DNA of 64,000 bases from Bacillus mojavensis RO-H-1 = KCTC 3706 (GCF_000245335.1 NZ_JH600284.1:533348-597347); one strand, 5' to 3'; counted from the stretch's first letter, positions 44,861 to 53,690 are shown. Translations and numbers: made by a program. The notes: generated from the letters alone by a model not told the origin.

Positions 44861-46822
44861 ATGAGCATATTAAAAGCGGAGAACCTTTACAAAACATACG
44901 GAGATAAGACGTTATTTGACCATATCTCCTTTCATATTGAAGAGAATGAGAGAATCGGATTAATCGGGCCGAACGGCACCGGAAAATCAACGCTGCTGAA
45001 AGTGATTGCCGGCTTGGAATCTGTTGAAGAAGGCGACATCGCCAAATCCGGCAGCGTGCATGTTGAATTTCTTCATCAGGACCCGCAGCTGCCTGCTGGA
45101 CAAACTATTCTGGAGCATATTTATTCAGGTGAATCGGCTGTCATGAGAACGCTCCGTGAATACGAAAAGGCGCTCTATGAGCTGGGAGAAGACCCGGAAG
45201 ATGAAAAACGCCAGAAACACCTGCTGGCGGCGCAGGCGAAAATGGATGCAAACAACGCGTGGGATGCGAATACCTTGGCGAAAACGGTATTATCGAAACT
45301 GGGAGTAACTGACGTGACAAAGCCTGTGAACGAGCTCTCAGGCGGACAGAAAAAACGGGTGGCGATTGCGAAAAACTTAATTCAACCCGCTGATCTTCTG
45401 ATTTTAGACGAGCCGACGAACCATTTGGATAATGAAACGATTGAATGGCTTGAAGGGTATTTGGCGCAATATCCAGGCGCCGTCATGCTGGTGACGCACG
45501 ACAGGTACTTCTTAAACCGCGTGACAAACCGCATTTATGAGCTTGAACGGGGCAGTCTTTATACCTACAAAGGCAACTATGAAGTCTTTTTGGAAAAGCG
45601 CGCGGAACGGGAAGCGCAGGCCGAGCAAAAAGAAACAAAGCGGCAAAATCTGCTGCGCCGTGAACTGGCCTGGCTCAGACGCGGAGCGAAAGCACGCTCC
45701 ACAAAACAAAAGGCGAGAATCGGCAGGGTGGAGTCGCTTAAGGAGCAGAAAGGCCCTCAGTCAGCCGGCTCGCTCGACTTTGCGATCGGCTCCCACCGTC
45801 TTGGAAAGCAAGTAATTGAAGCGGAGAACGTGATGATCGCTTATGGAGGAAACGTGCTTGTCGATCGATTCAATGAACTGGTTATACCAGGTGAACGAAT
45901 CGGGATCATCGGGCCGAACGGCATTGGAAAAACAACACTGTTAAACAGCCTTGCCGGACGAATCACTCCTGACGGCGGGCATATTACGATCGGTCAAACA
46001 GTAAGAATCGGCTACTATACCCAGGATCACAGTGAAATGAACGGTGAGCTGAAGGTGATTGAATACATTAAAGAAACAGCGGAAGTCGTAAAAACAGAGG
46101 ACGGCGATATCGTCACCGCTGAACAAATGCTTGAGCGCTTCCTCTTCCCGCGCTCCATGCAGCAAACCTATATCCGCAAGCTGTCCGGCGGAGAAAAGCG
46201 GCGCTTATACTTGCTTCAGGTTCTGATGCAGGAGCCGAATGTGCTGTTTCTCGATGAGCCGACAAACGACTTGGATACAGAAACGTTAAGCGTGCTTGAG
46301 GATTATATTGAACAGTTCCCTGGCGTTGTCATCACCGTATCCCATGACCGCTACTTCCTTGACCGCGTCGTAGACCGTTTGATTGTATTTGAAGGGAATG
46401 GCGTGATTTCTCGCTTCCAAGGCTCCTACAGTGACTATATGGAGCAGGCCAAAGCAAGAAAAACGGCTGAAAAACCCGCAGCTGAAGTCAAAACAGCTGA
46501 AGCGGAACCGAAGAAAAAACGGAAAAAGCTTTCTTACAAAGATCAGCTTGAATGGGACGGCATTGAAGATAAAATTGCCGAGCTTGAAGAAAAGCATGAA
46601 CAGCTCGAAGCGGATATCGCCGCGGCGGGCAGTGATTTCGGGAAAATTCAAGAGCTGATGGCCGAGCAGGCAAAAACAGCGGAAGAGCTTGAGGCAGCGA
46701 TGGATCGCTGGACAGAATTGTCCCTCATGATAGAAGAGCTAGGAAAGACTAAAAAAGTGCGGCCTACTGCAGGCCGCACTTTTTTTCACATAATGTACAA
46801 AAACGAAACAGCCAGCTTATGA
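44861..46822 (+). CDS. yfmR: YfmR, ABC-F ribosome-rescue ATPase (with C-terminal extension)
   Basis: A soluble ABC-F protein with two ATPase domains: Walker A GPNGTGKST and GPNGIGKTT, signatures LSGGQKKR and LSGGEKRR. Walker B motifs LLILDEPTNH and VLFLDEPTND, a linker rich in Arg/Lys and a C-terminal coiled coil (about 540-625) are also present. YfmR acts with EF-P in resolving stalled ribosomes in B. subtilis. ATG 44861 follows ATAGGAACC. The frame gives 653 residues, longer than about 629 as I recall for 168. The last about 25 residues are encoded by the terminator hairpin and the bases beyond it. Confidence 0.93.
   Translation: MSILKAENLYKTYGDKTLFDHISFHIEENERIGLIGPNGTGKSTLLKVIAGLESVEEGDIAKSGSVHVEFLHQDPQLPAGQTILEHIYSGESAVMRTLREYEKALYELGEDPEDEKRQKHLLAAQAKMDANNAWDANTLAKTVLSKLGVTDVTKPVNELSGGQKKRVAIAKNLIQPADLLILDEPTNHLDNETIEWLEGYLAQYPGAVMLVTHDRYFLNRVTNRIYELERGSLYTYKGNYEVFLEKRAEREAQAEQKETKRQNLLRRELAWLRRGAKARSTKQKARIGRVESLKEQKGPQSAGSLDFAIGSHRLGKQVIEAENVMIAYGGNVLVDRFNELVIPGERIGIIGPNGIGKTTLLNSLAGRITPDGGHITIGQTVRIGYYTQDHSEMNGELKVIEYIKETAEVVKTEDGDIVTAEQMLERFLFPRSMQQTYIRKLSGGEKRRLYLLQVLMQEPNVLFLDEPTNDLDTETLSVLEDYIEQFPGVVITVSHDRYFLDRVVDRLIVFEGNGVISRFQGSYSDYMEQAKARKTAEKPAAEVKTAEAEPKKKRKKLSYKDQLEWDGIEDKIAELEEKHEQLEADIAAAGSDFGKIQELMAEQAKTAEELEAAMDRWTELSLMIEELGKTKKVRPTAGRTFFHIMYKNETASL
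46752..46786 (+). terminator. Terminator hairpin lying inside the yfmR frame
   Basis: A perfect stem, AAAAGTGCGGCCT (46753-46765) and AGGCCGCACTTTT (46771-46783), loop ACTGC, followed by more T. It is in-frame coding (KVRPTAGRTFF), so translating ribosomes would cover it unless release occurs earlier. Confidence 0.8.
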
Positions 46823-46876
46823 TAGGATGGAATTGTGTGTCAGCGGCACATGGAAAACTAACGGAGATGATGAAGT

Positions 46877-47323
46877 ATGACATGGGCTATCGTGATGTTA
46901 ATCCTCATGAGTCTGGTGAAAATCGTTTTAACCTGCCTTCCAACAGGCGTCATAGAATGGCTGCTCAGCAAATTCGAGGTGCACGCCAAGGTGAACAACG
47001 AAGATGCTGTTCTCTCTGTAGATGGAAAACGTCTCGAGGGTGAAGAAAAAAGGAACATGATTGATCAATTTAACGAAGCTGTCTTCCTGGAGAAATATTA
47101 TATTTACCCAGGCGACGAAGAGCGTTATTTATACCCTGAAAACGGCGGAACACCGCTTGTGATAGATACGAAAAAAGGCAAAAAAGATGTAAAGCTGTAT
47201 GTGTACAGCTACGACGACCATATCGACGTCGTGAAACAGTATAAGAAGAAAGTCATTGCGTATCGATTGCTTTCTGAAAGCATGCAAAAGCAGTCTTTGT
47301 CAGTGACAGGGAGCTTAGCTTAA
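46877..47323 (+). CDS. yfmQ: YfmQ, small membrane-anchored protein of unknown function
   Basis: A 148-residue protein. An N-terminal hydrophobic segment (TWAIVMLILMSLVKIVLTCL, residues 2-21) probably anchors it, followed by a soluble acidic domain (DQFNEAVFLEKYYIYPGDEE, YVYSYDDHIDVVKQYKKK). It matches YfmQ; no domain function is known to me. ATG 46877 follows CGGAGATGATG. About 50 bases separate it from the yfmR stop. Confidence 0.88.
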   Translation: MTWAIVMLILMSLVKIVLTCLPTGVIEWLLSKFEVHAKVNNEDAVLSVDGKRLEGEEKRNMIDQFNEAVFLEKYYIYPGDEERYLYPENGGTPLVIDTKKGKKDVKLYVYSYDDHIDVVKQYKKKVIAYRLLSESMQKQSLSVTGSLA

Positions 47324-47339
47324 AAATAGGCTAATGAAG

Positions 47340-47368
47340 GACGGGTGCTTTACGTACTCGTCTTTTTT
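47340..47368 (+). terminator. Intrinsic terminator after yfmQ
   Basis: Stem GACGGGT / ACTCGTC (one mismatch) with a 9-base loop, followed by T6. Confidence 0.7.
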
Positions 47369-47382
47369 ATTGCATTTCAAAA

Positions 47383-47418
47383 CTTAACGTTTACGTTAAG
47401 GTGTAAAAGGTGTATAAT
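47383..47418 (+). promoter_or_regulatory. yfmPO promoter with MerR-type operator
   Basis: A perfect palindrome, CTTAACG (47383-47389) TTTA CGTTAAG (47394-47400), lies upstream of a perfect -10 TATAAT (47413-47418). This is the layout used by MerR regulators, which sit between -35 and -10. YfmP is the obvious ligand-dependent regulator. Confidence 0.75.
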
Positions 47419-47448
47419 GGTTACAGAAACGGCGAAGGGGGATTTACC

Positions 47449-47871
47449 TTGGAATGGATGAAGATTGATCAAGTTGCCAAAAGAAGCGGGCTGACAAAGC
47501 GGACCATTCGGTTTTATGAAGAAATCGGCTTAATTCCAGCACCGAAACGGACGGACGGCGGCGTAAGACTTTATTCAGAGGACGATATGGAAGAGCTTGA
47601 GAAAGTGATCAGCACAAAGGAAGTGCTTGGCTTTTCCCTTCAGGAGCTTCAGCATTTCATGGAAACCAGCCGCCAGCTAGAGTTAAACAAAGAGGGGTAT
47701 TTGTTGTCACTGGATCCAAAGGAACGGAAAGAAAAGCTGGAGGAAATTCAGGAAACGCTGAATCACCAGCTGGATTTGATTGATGAAAAAATCCGCACAT
47801 TCCAAAGCTTTAAGGAACGTCTGCACGGCATGAAAGATAAAGCGGAGCGTGCCATTCAATCAATCGAATGA
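47449..47871 (+). CDS. yfmP: YfmP, MerR-family regulator
   Basis: A 140-residue MerR regulator that controls yfmP-yfmO. The winged helix is at the N-terminus (KIDQVAKRSGLTKRTIRFYE), the dimerisation coiled coil near residues 85-130. No Cys metal site is evident, so an organic effector is more likely than a metal. I chose TTG 47449 (GAAGGGGG 7 bases upstream; length as in 168). The region before it contains the promoter. 65 bases upstream of yfmO. Confidence 0.93.
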   Translation: MEWMKIDQVAKRSGLTKRTIRFYEEIGLIPAPKRTDGGVRLYSEDDMEELEKVISTKEVLGFSLQELQHFMETSRQLELNKEGYLLSLDPKERKEKLEEIQETLNHQLDLIDEKIRTFQSFKERLHGMKDKAERAIQSIE

Positions 47872-47936
47872 GAAGTTTGCAAAACGCTATTTTTGTAGCG
47901 TTTCTTTTAATGGAATAAAGATGGAGGTCAGGTCAA

Positions 47937-49127
47937 ATGGATAAGACAAAACAAGTAAATCAGAAAACGGGCTTGCTCAGTCAGCCGAAAGCTGTATGGG
48001 CTGTCGCGTTTGCCTGTGTGATTTCCTTTATGGGAATCGGGCTGGTCGATCCTATTCTTCCGGCGATTGCCGCACAATTACATGCTTCACCTAGTGAAGT
48101 ATCACTCTTATTTACAAGTTATTTGCTCGTTACCGGATTTATGATGTTTTTCTCAGGAGCCATTTCCAGCAGGATCGGCGCAAAATGGACGTTAATTCTC
48201 GGACTTATTTTTATTATTGTCTTTGCAGCGCTTGGCGGAAGTTCAAGCTCAATTGCTCAGCTTGTCGGCTATCGCGGTGGCTGGGGACTAGGTAATGCTT
48301 TATTTATTTCAACAGCGCTTGCGGTCATTGTCGGCGTGTCTGTCGGCGGCAGCGCTCAAGCAATTATTTTGTATGAGGCAGCGCTCGGACTCGGGATTTC
48401 AGTCGGACCGCTTGCAGGCGGAGAGCTTGGAAGCATCTCATGGCGCGCGCCGTTCTTCGGGGTATCGGTCCTGATGTTTATTGCGTTAATCGCAATTTCT
48501 TTCATGCTGCCGAAATTGCCGAAACCGGCGAAACGAGTTGGGGTATTTGACGCCATGAAGGCACTCAAATATAAAGGCCTGCTGACAATGGCGGTATCGG
48601 CTTTCTTATACAACTTTGGATTTTTTATTTTGCTCGCTTATTCTCCGTTCGTTTTGGATTTAGATGAGCACGGCCTTGGATATGTCTTCTTCGGCTGGGG
48701 CCTTCTGCTGGCCATTACATCAGTCTTTACCGCGCCGCTCGTGCACAAAGCGCTGGGCACAGTGCGTTCCTTGGTTGTTCTCTTTATCGCCTTTGCGGTC
48801 ATTCTGATCATCATGGGGATCTGGACAGACCATCAGACTTTGATTATTACATGTATCGTTGTCGCTGGTGCTGTCCTTGGTATGGTCAACACGATCATGA
48901 CAACCGCTGTGATGGGGGCTGCGCCTGTTGAACGATCAATCGCGTCTTCAGCCTACAGCTCAGTCCGCTTCATCGGCGGCGCGCTCGCTCCATGGATTGC
49001 GGGAATGCTGTCAGAACACTTCACCGCAAGCACGCCGTATACAGTTGGCGGAATCGTCGTTTTTGTCGGCATGCTTGTCCTTCTCATGGGACGTAAACAT
49101 CTTGCCGGAATTAAAGCAGGGCATTAA
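47937..49127 (+). CDS. yfmO: YfmO, MFS multidrug efflux transporter
   Basis: A 396-residue drug/H+ antiporter of the DHA1 type with 12 hydrophobic segments. The N-terminal motif is MGIGLVDPILPAIAAQL, with an antiporter motif C-like stretch (ALGLGISVGPLAGGELG) in helix 5. It is expressed with its MerR regulator YfmP, and B. subtilis yfmO is implicated in copper- and drug-related phenotypes. ATG 47937 follows AGATGGAGG. Confidence 0.92.
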   Translation: MDKTKQVNQKTGLLSQPKAVWAVAFACVISFMGIGLVDPILPAIAAQLHASPSEVSLLFTSYLLVTGFMMFFSGAISSRIGAKWTLILGLIFIIVFAALGGSSSSIAQLVGYRGGWGLGNALFISTALAVIVGVSVGGSAQAIILYEAALGLGISVGPLAGGELGSISWRAPFFGVSVLMFIALIAISFMLPKLPKPAKRVGVFDAMKALKYKGLLTMAVSAFLYNFGFFILLAYSPFVLDLDEHGLGYVFFGWGLLLAITSVFTAPLVHKALGTVRSLVVLFIAFAVILIIMGIWTDHQTLIITCIVVAGAVLGMVNTIMTTAVMGAAPVERSIASSAYSSVRFIGGALAPWIAGMLSEHFTASTPYTVGGIVVFVGMLVLLMGRKHLAGIKAGH

Positions 49128-49132
49128 TAACG

Positions 49133-49163
49133 AAAGACACTGCGCATATGCAGTGTCTTTTTT
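49133..49163. terminator. Terminator between yfmO and the GNAT gene
   Basis: A perfect 11-bp stem, AAAGACACTGC and GCAGTGTCTTT, with a 6-base loop and a T run on the + side. Confidence 0.8.
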
Positions 49164-49707
49164 AATCATGGAACCTTCCCATTACAACCGTATTGTAGTA
49201 GTTTCCGTCAGAAAGCAATTTCTCCTTTTTTAAGATTCCTTCTGCTTCAAATCTGTATGTCATATATAGTGAAATGGCTCTTTCGTTTGTTTCCAGGACA
49301 TTCAGTGAGATTTTTTTCATTCCGTTGGTGTCCGCCCAAGAGAGAGACTGCTGTAAAAGATGCTTACCGATGCCATAACCCCAAAATTCTTTTAACACGC
49401 ATACACCGAACTCCACTTTATGAGAGGATCGCTTTAAATCAGTACCCTCACATCTGGAAAACCCCGCGAGCCTGTCCTGCACTTCAGCAACTAAAAATAA
49501 ATTTCTCTTCTTCTCAGTATCTTCCTTTATCCGTTGTTCAAAACCGGGTGCATCTATGAAATCCTCACCCTTCTCCCGATCCATGTATTCCGTTTCTCCA
49601 TCAATTTTCAGCCTTAATGCAGACAGCTTCTGTGCATCCTCTGCACGAGCTGATCGAATGGTGTATTGAAGTTCATTTACATTGAATTCTTTTTTGTCGA
49701 TGATCAT
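49162..49707 (-). CDS. GNAT-family N-acetyltransferase
   Basis: A 181-residue acetyltransferase with the acetyl-CoA loop EFWGYGIGKHLLQQ (about residues 115-128) and the C-terminal LNVLETNERAISLYMTYRFE. It looks like RimJ/YoaA-type or polyamine-type GNATs; the substrate cannot be named. ATG 49707 follows GAAGGGG; an in-frame GTG upstream is less well placed. It lies opposite to yfmO and 80 bases from the divergent gene at 49788. I do not recall it at this place in 168. Confidence 0.85.
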   Translation of the reverse strand: MIIDKKEFNVNELQYTIRSARAEDAQKLSALRLKIDGETEYMDREKGEDFIDAPGFEQRIKEDTEKKRNLFLVAEVQDRLAGFSRCEGTDLKRSSHKVEFGVCVLKEFWGYGIGKHLLQQSLSWADTNGMKKISLNVLETNERAISLYMTYRFEAEGILKKEKLLSDGNYYNTVVMGRFHD

Positions 49708-49787
49708 GATATACCCCTTCACTATCAGTAAGTATTATTCGTTATAATGGCATCATAATCGAATTGGTGCAGGAAAGGACAGCCTTT

Positions 49788-50228
49788 ATGACACAATTTT
49801 ACTATTTAACGGCTAAAACGCCTTTAGAAACCGGTTTTTTCGGTCAGCAAGAACGGCGTTCATGGAAAGGGCATCCGCTTCGGTCAGGCATCGACGCGGC
49901 GGGCATTTATCTTGAAGAAACTGAGGATGTATCCGTTCATTTGCGATTACCATATCAGGTGATGGTTCATGCTGAAGAGGGGACGTTTGCCATGGATAAG
50001 GCAAAGCCTGACGAATATGATCAGAAGTGTTTACAGGTGCTCTATCATTACATACACGGCGTCATGAAAAACAGCTTTTCTGTCGAGTGGTTCACCGCAT
50101 GGGCTGATGAGGAAGACTTTGAGCTGTCTGCCAAAAGAGAGCTGACACTTGATGAATTCACCTCGCCATTGCAGCTCATTTTAAAAGACAGAGAGCTTTT
50201 GAGAATCGTTCAGAAAAAATGGCAGTAA
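49788..50228 (+). CDS. Conserved hypothetical protein (146 residues)
   Basis: A soluble acidic protein (MTQFYYLTAKTPLETGFFGQ, then YQVMVHAEEGTFAMDKAKPD and a helical C-terminal half). I do not recognise a domain; it occupies the yfmN-like position between yfmO and yfmM. ATG 49788 is chosen because AGGAAAGGA precedes it. A TATAAT at about 49743 with upstream A/T may be its promoter. A strong terminator follows, shared with yfmM. Confidence 0.78.
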   Translation: MTQFYYLTAKTPLETGFFGQQERRSWKGHPLRSGIDAAGIYLEETEDVSVHLRLPYQVMVHAEEGTFAMDKAKPDEYDQKCLQVLYHYIHGVMKNSFSVEWFTAWADEEDFELSAKRELTLDEFTSPLQLILKDRELLRIVQKKWQ

Positions 50229-50260
50229 AAAACCCGCCCTTCAGCAGGCGGGTTTTTTTA
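50227..50260. terminator. Bidirectional terminator between the hypothetical gene and yfmM
   Basis: Stem CCCGCC (50233-50238) and GGCGGG (50247-50252) flanked by A6 and T7. Confidence 0.85.
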
Positions 50261-50264
50261 TAAA

Positions 50265-51821
50265 TTAAAGCACTTTCGTCGTCCAAGACTCGCAGTTCCA
50301 TGTTTCTGTCGCGATGTCCATATAGAAATCAGGCTCGTGAGAAATAAGAAGAATAGAGCCTTTGTATTCTTTGAGGGCGCGCTTGAGCTCTTCCTTGGCG
50401 TCGACATCCAAGTGGTTTGTCGGCTCATCGAGCACCAGCAGGTTGGTTTCCGAATTGATCAGCTTGCATAATCTGACCTTCGCTTTTTCGCCTCCGCTTA
50501 ATACGGAGACGCGGCTTTCGATATGTTTTGTCGTCAGTCCGCATTTTGCCAGAGCGGCGCGGATTTCATACTGCGTATACGAAGGGAATTCGCTCCAAAC
50601 TTCTTCAATACACGTATTGTTGTTTGTTTCCTTGACCTCTTGCTCGAAATAGCCGGTAAAGAGGTGCTCGCCTCGTTCAACAGAGCCTTCGAGCGGCTGG
50701 ATCTCACCAAGCAGGCTTTTCAGCAATGTCGTTTTCCCAATCCCGTTTGCGCCGTAGAGGGCAATTTTTTGGCCGCGCTCCATGCGGAGGTTCAGCGGAC
50801 GGGAGAGCGGGGAATCGTAACCGATCACGAGATCCTTCGTTTCGAAAATCAGCTTGCCTGACGTTCTCGCCGGCTTGAAGTGGAATTCCGGTTTTGGCTT
50901 TTCTGCCGCAAGCTCGATCATATCCATCTTATCGAGTTTCTTTTGGCGGGACATCGCCATGTTTCTCGTGCTGACGCGGGCTTTGTTGCGGGCAACAAAA
51001 TCCTTCAGCTCTGCGACTTCCTGCTGCTGCTTTTTGTAGGCTGCTTCAAGCTGCTGTTTCTTCACCTCGTAGACTTCCATAAACTGATGATAGTCACCAA
51101 CGTAGCGTGTCAGCTCCTGATTTTCTACATGATAAATCAGGTTGATGACACTGTTTAAGAACGGAATGTCATGGGAAATCAAGATGAACGCATTCTCGTA
51201 CTCCTGCAGGTAGCGTTTCAGCCATTCGATATGCTGTTCATCAAGGTAGTTGGTCGGCTCATCAAGAAGCAGGATTTCCGGTTTTTCCAGAAGCAGCTTG
51301 GCGAGAAGTACTTTTGTGCGCTGCCCCCCGCTCAGATCAGTAACGTCACGGTCAAGTCCAATATCACTCAAGCCAAGTCCGCGGGCGATTTCTTCTACCT
51401 TGGAATCAATGACATAAAAATCATTGTTTGTCAGCGCGTCTTGAATCACACCGACGTCTTCAAGAAGCTTTTCAAGCTCGTCAGGATCAGCTTCACCCAT
51501 TTTGTTATAAATCTCATTCATTTCTTCTTCCATCGCAAATAAGTAATGGAATGCGTCTTTCAGCACATCACGGATGGATTTTCCTTTTTCCAGCACGGTA
51601 TGCTGATCCAGATAGCCGACACGGACATTTTTTGACCATTCGACTTTTCCTTCATCAGGTTCAAGCTTTCCGGTAATAATATTCATGAAGGTCGATTTTC
51701 CTTCACCGTTTGCGCCGATCAGACCGACGTGCTCGCCTTTTAAAAGACGGAAAGATACATTATTAAAAATGGCCCGGTCACCGAAGCCGTGGCTTAAGTC
51801 CTTTACAGATAAAATACTCAT
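50265..51821 (-). CDS. yfmM: YfmM, ABC-F ATPase
   Basis: A 518-residue ABC-F protein acting on the ribosome, not a transporter (no membrane span). Walker A GANGEGKST and GANGIGKTT, signatures LSGGQRTK and LSGGEKAK, Walker B ILLLDEPTNY and LLVLDEPTNH. The interdomain linker with basic helices (about 240-300) reaches the tRNA site. I chose ATG 51821 behind AGAGGTGT; the long open region upstream is not coding. Its leader contains a small hairpin. ABC-F leaders often attenuate; that is not shown here. Confidence 0.92.
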   Translation of the reverse strand: MSILSVKDLSHGFGDRAIFNNVSFRLLKGEHVGLIGANGEGKSTFMNIITGKLEPDEGKVEWSKNVRVGYLDQHTVLEKGKSIRDVLKDAFHYLFAMEEEMNEIYNKMGEADPDELEKLLEDVGVIQDALTNNDFYVIDSKVEEIARGLGLSDIGLDRDVTDLSGGQRTKVLLAKLLLEKPEILLLDEPTNYLDEQHIEWLKRYLQEYENAFILISHDIPFLNSVINLIYHVENQELTRYVGDYHQFMEVYEVKKQQLEAAYKKQQQEVAELKDFVARNKARVSTRNMAMSRQKKLDKMDMIELAAEKPKPEFHFKPARTSGKLIFETKDLVIGYDSPLSRPLNLRMERGQKIALYGANGIGKTTLLKSLLGEIQPLEGSVERGEHLFTGYFEQEVKETNNNTCIEEVWSEFPSYTQYEIRAALAKCGLTTKHIESRVSVLSGGEKAKVRLCKLINSETNLLVLDEPTNHLDVDAKEELKRALKEYKGSILLISHEPDFYMDIATETWNCESWTTKVL

Positions 51822-51844
51822 GTTTACACCTCTATCGTTATCAA

Positions 51845-51863
51845 ACACGCACAATCGGCGTGT
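51845..51863 (-). other. Small hairpin in yfmM leader
   Basis: A 6-bp inverted repeat, ACACGC / GCGTGT, with a 7-base loop, about 25 bases before the yfmM start and downstream of a TATAAT-like -10 (about 51880 on the - strand). It could be part of a leader attenuator, but no alternative structure was found by eye. Confidence 0.4.
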
Positions 51864-51993
51864 AATATTCACCCTTTTGATTATAAAGGAGGAAGTCGAT
51901 TGTTGAAAGGCATAGGAAAGAAAAAGAAAAATTGCGTTCCGCGCGCTGTTTTGAGATACTATGGAATAGATTTTAAGAATCGAGGAGAACAAA

Positions 51994-53127
51994 ATGACGC
52001 AAACTTGGCCATTTTTACATAATGCACAATCATTTATCAAAGAGAATTGGAACGCTTCAGGCTTCCAAGAGCCGACTCCTGTACAGGAGCAGGCAGCCGA
52101 ACTCATCATGGAAGGTAAGGATGTCATCGCTGAATCGCCGACAGGAACGGGTAAGACGCTTGCCTACGCACTGCCGGTATTGGAGCGCATCAAACCTGAT
52201 CAGAAGCATCCGCAGGCTGTGATTTTAGCACCTTCACGTGAGCTGGTGATGCAGATTTTTCAGGTGATTCAGGACTGGAAAACGGGATCAGAATTACGTG
52301 CAGTTTCCTTAATCGGCGGGGCGAATGTGAAGAAGCAGGTCGAAAAGCTGAAGAAGAATCATCCGCATTTGATCGTCGGGACGCCGGGCAGGGTGTTTGA
52401 GCTGATTCAAGCGAAAAAGCTCAAGATGCATGAAGTAAAAACGATCGTACTTGATGAAACCGATCAGCTTGTCCTGCCGGAGCATCGTGAAACGATCAAG
52501 CAAATCATTAAAACGACATTAAGAGACCGCCAGCTTCTTTGTTTTTCTGCCACACTGAAGAAAGAAACAGAAGATGTGCTCCGCGACATGACGAAAGAGC
52601 CTGAGGTTCTGAAGGTAGAACGCAGCAAGGCGGAAGCGGGAAAAGTGAAGCATCAATACATCATCTGTGACCAGCGCGACAAAGTGAAGCTGCTGCAAAA
52701 GCTTTCAAGACTTCAAGGCATGCAGGCGCTTGTGTTTGTGAGAGATATCGGCAACCTGAGTGTGTACGCGGAAAAGCTGGCGTACCATCATGTCGACCTT
52801 GGCATCCTTCACAGTGAGGCGAAAAAAATGGAGCGTGCTAAAATCATTAAAGCGTTTGAGCAGGGCGAGTTCCCGCTGCTTTTGGCAACTGACATTGCCG
52901 CGCGCGGTTTGGATATTGAAAACCTGCCGTATGTGATCCACGCCGATATTCCTGATGAAGACAGCTATGTACACAGATCAGGGAGAACAGGACGGGCTGG
53001 AAAAGAAGGAAACGTGCTGAGTCTTGTCACGCGTATGGAAGAATCAAAGCTAAAGAAAATGGCGAAGAAGCTTGGCGTGGAGCTGAGTGAAGCTGTGTAT
53101 GCCGGCGGAAAATTGAAGACGAAATAA
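51994..53127 (+). CDS. yfmL: YfmL, DEAD-box RNA helicase
   Basis: A short 377-residue RNA helicase involved in ribosome assembly in B. subtilis. Motif I SPTGTGKT, motif Ia LAPSRELV, motif II as DETD (VLDETDQL) instead of DEAD, motif III FSAT, motif VI HRSGRTGRAG. It lacks a C-terminal RNA-binding extension. ATG 51994 follows CGAGGAGAA. It is divergent from yfmM with about 170 bases between. Confidence 0.93.
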   Translation: MTQTWPFLHNAQSFIKENWNASGFQEPTPVQEQAAELIMEGKDVIAESPTGTGKTLAYALPVLERIKPDQKHPQAVILAPSRELVMQIFQVIQDWKTGSELRAVSLIGGANVKKQVEKLKKNHPHLIVGTPGRVFELIQAKKLKMHEVKTIVLDETDQLVLPEHRETIKQIIKTTLRDRQLLCFSATLKKETEDVLRDMTKEPEVLKVERSKAEAGKVKHQYIICDQRDKVKLLQKLSRLQGMQALVFVRDIGNLSVYAEKLAYHHVDLGILHSEAKKMERAKIIKAFEQGEFPLLLATDIAARGLDIENLPYVIHADIPDEDSYVHRSGRTGRAGKEGNVLSLVTRMEESKLKKMAKKLGVELSEAVYAGGKLKTK

Positions 53128-53155
53128 AAAGGAGGGCAAAAGCCCTTCTTTTTTG
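53127..53155 (+). terminator. Intrinsic terminator after yfmL
   Basis: Stem AAGGAGGGC / GCCCTTCTT with an AAAA loop and T6. Confidence 0.8.
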
Positions 53156-53195
53156 TTGTAAAATAATAGAAAAGGTTTCGCGCGGGGGTGGGAAG

Positions 53196-53642
53196 ATGGT
53201 TTCAATAGACAGATTTCAAGTAGTGAAGGAGCCAGAGCTGAAAATCCTTGAACACTGGTTTGAACATGAAGATACCAGGCGGAGAATGGATGGCATGCTG
53301 CCATTAGATGAGTGGTATGCACGGGTAAATAAAGATGAACAGGATACTGTCATCATGGCATATGATGGACAGCTGCCAGCAGGGATGGCCGTTATTGAGT
53401 TCGGGGAGGAGCGGACGTATATTGGATTGATCGTTAATCCTATGTACCGGCTTCAAGGGTACGGAAAACGGATATTGCAAAAACTGCTGACCGAACCTGA
53501 TTTTACTAGCGTGCGGGAATGGGTGGCATGCATTGAAGAAGACAATCAAATCAGTTTAGCTTGCTTTCAAGCAGCAGGTTTCACTTTGGAGGATACGGAA
53601 CCAGATGAAGATGGTTTTCTTACGCTGATTCTTCGTAGCTGA
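53196..53642 (+). CDS. yfmK: YfmK, GNAT-family acetyltransferase
   Basis: A 148-residue N-acetyltransferase. The acetyl-CoA motif is IVNPMYRLQGYGKRILQKLL (about residues 85-104), followed by CIEEDNQISLACFQAAGF. The substrate is unknown. ATG 53196 follows GGGGGTGGGAAG. It stands alone between two terminators. Confidence 0.9.
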   Translation: MVSIDRFQVVKEPELKILEHWFEHEDTRRRMDGMLPLDEWYARVNKDEQDTVIMAYDGQLPAGMAVIEFGEERTYIGLIVNPMYRLQGYGKRILQKLLTEPDFTSVREWVACIEEDNQISLACFQAAGFTLEDTEPDEDGFLTLILRS

Positions 53643-53656
53643 CCTCATATAAACCC

Positions 53657-53685
53657 AAAAGGAGGGCAAAAAGCCCTCCCATTTT
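53657..53685. terminator. Bidirectional terminator between yfmK and yfmJ
   Basis: A perfect stem, GGAGGGC (53661-53667) and GCCCTCC (53673-53679), with an A5 loop, flanked by A4 and TTTT. It is very similar to the hairpin after yfmL about 530 bases away. Confidence 0.8.
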
Positions 53686-53690
53686 CATCT

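Noticed and set aside
51822..52127. Long N-terminal extension of YfmM
   Set aside because: The frame is open for about 100 codons upstream but crosses the leader, promoter and the divergent yfmL start. ATG 51821 has a proper ribosome site and gives the family length.
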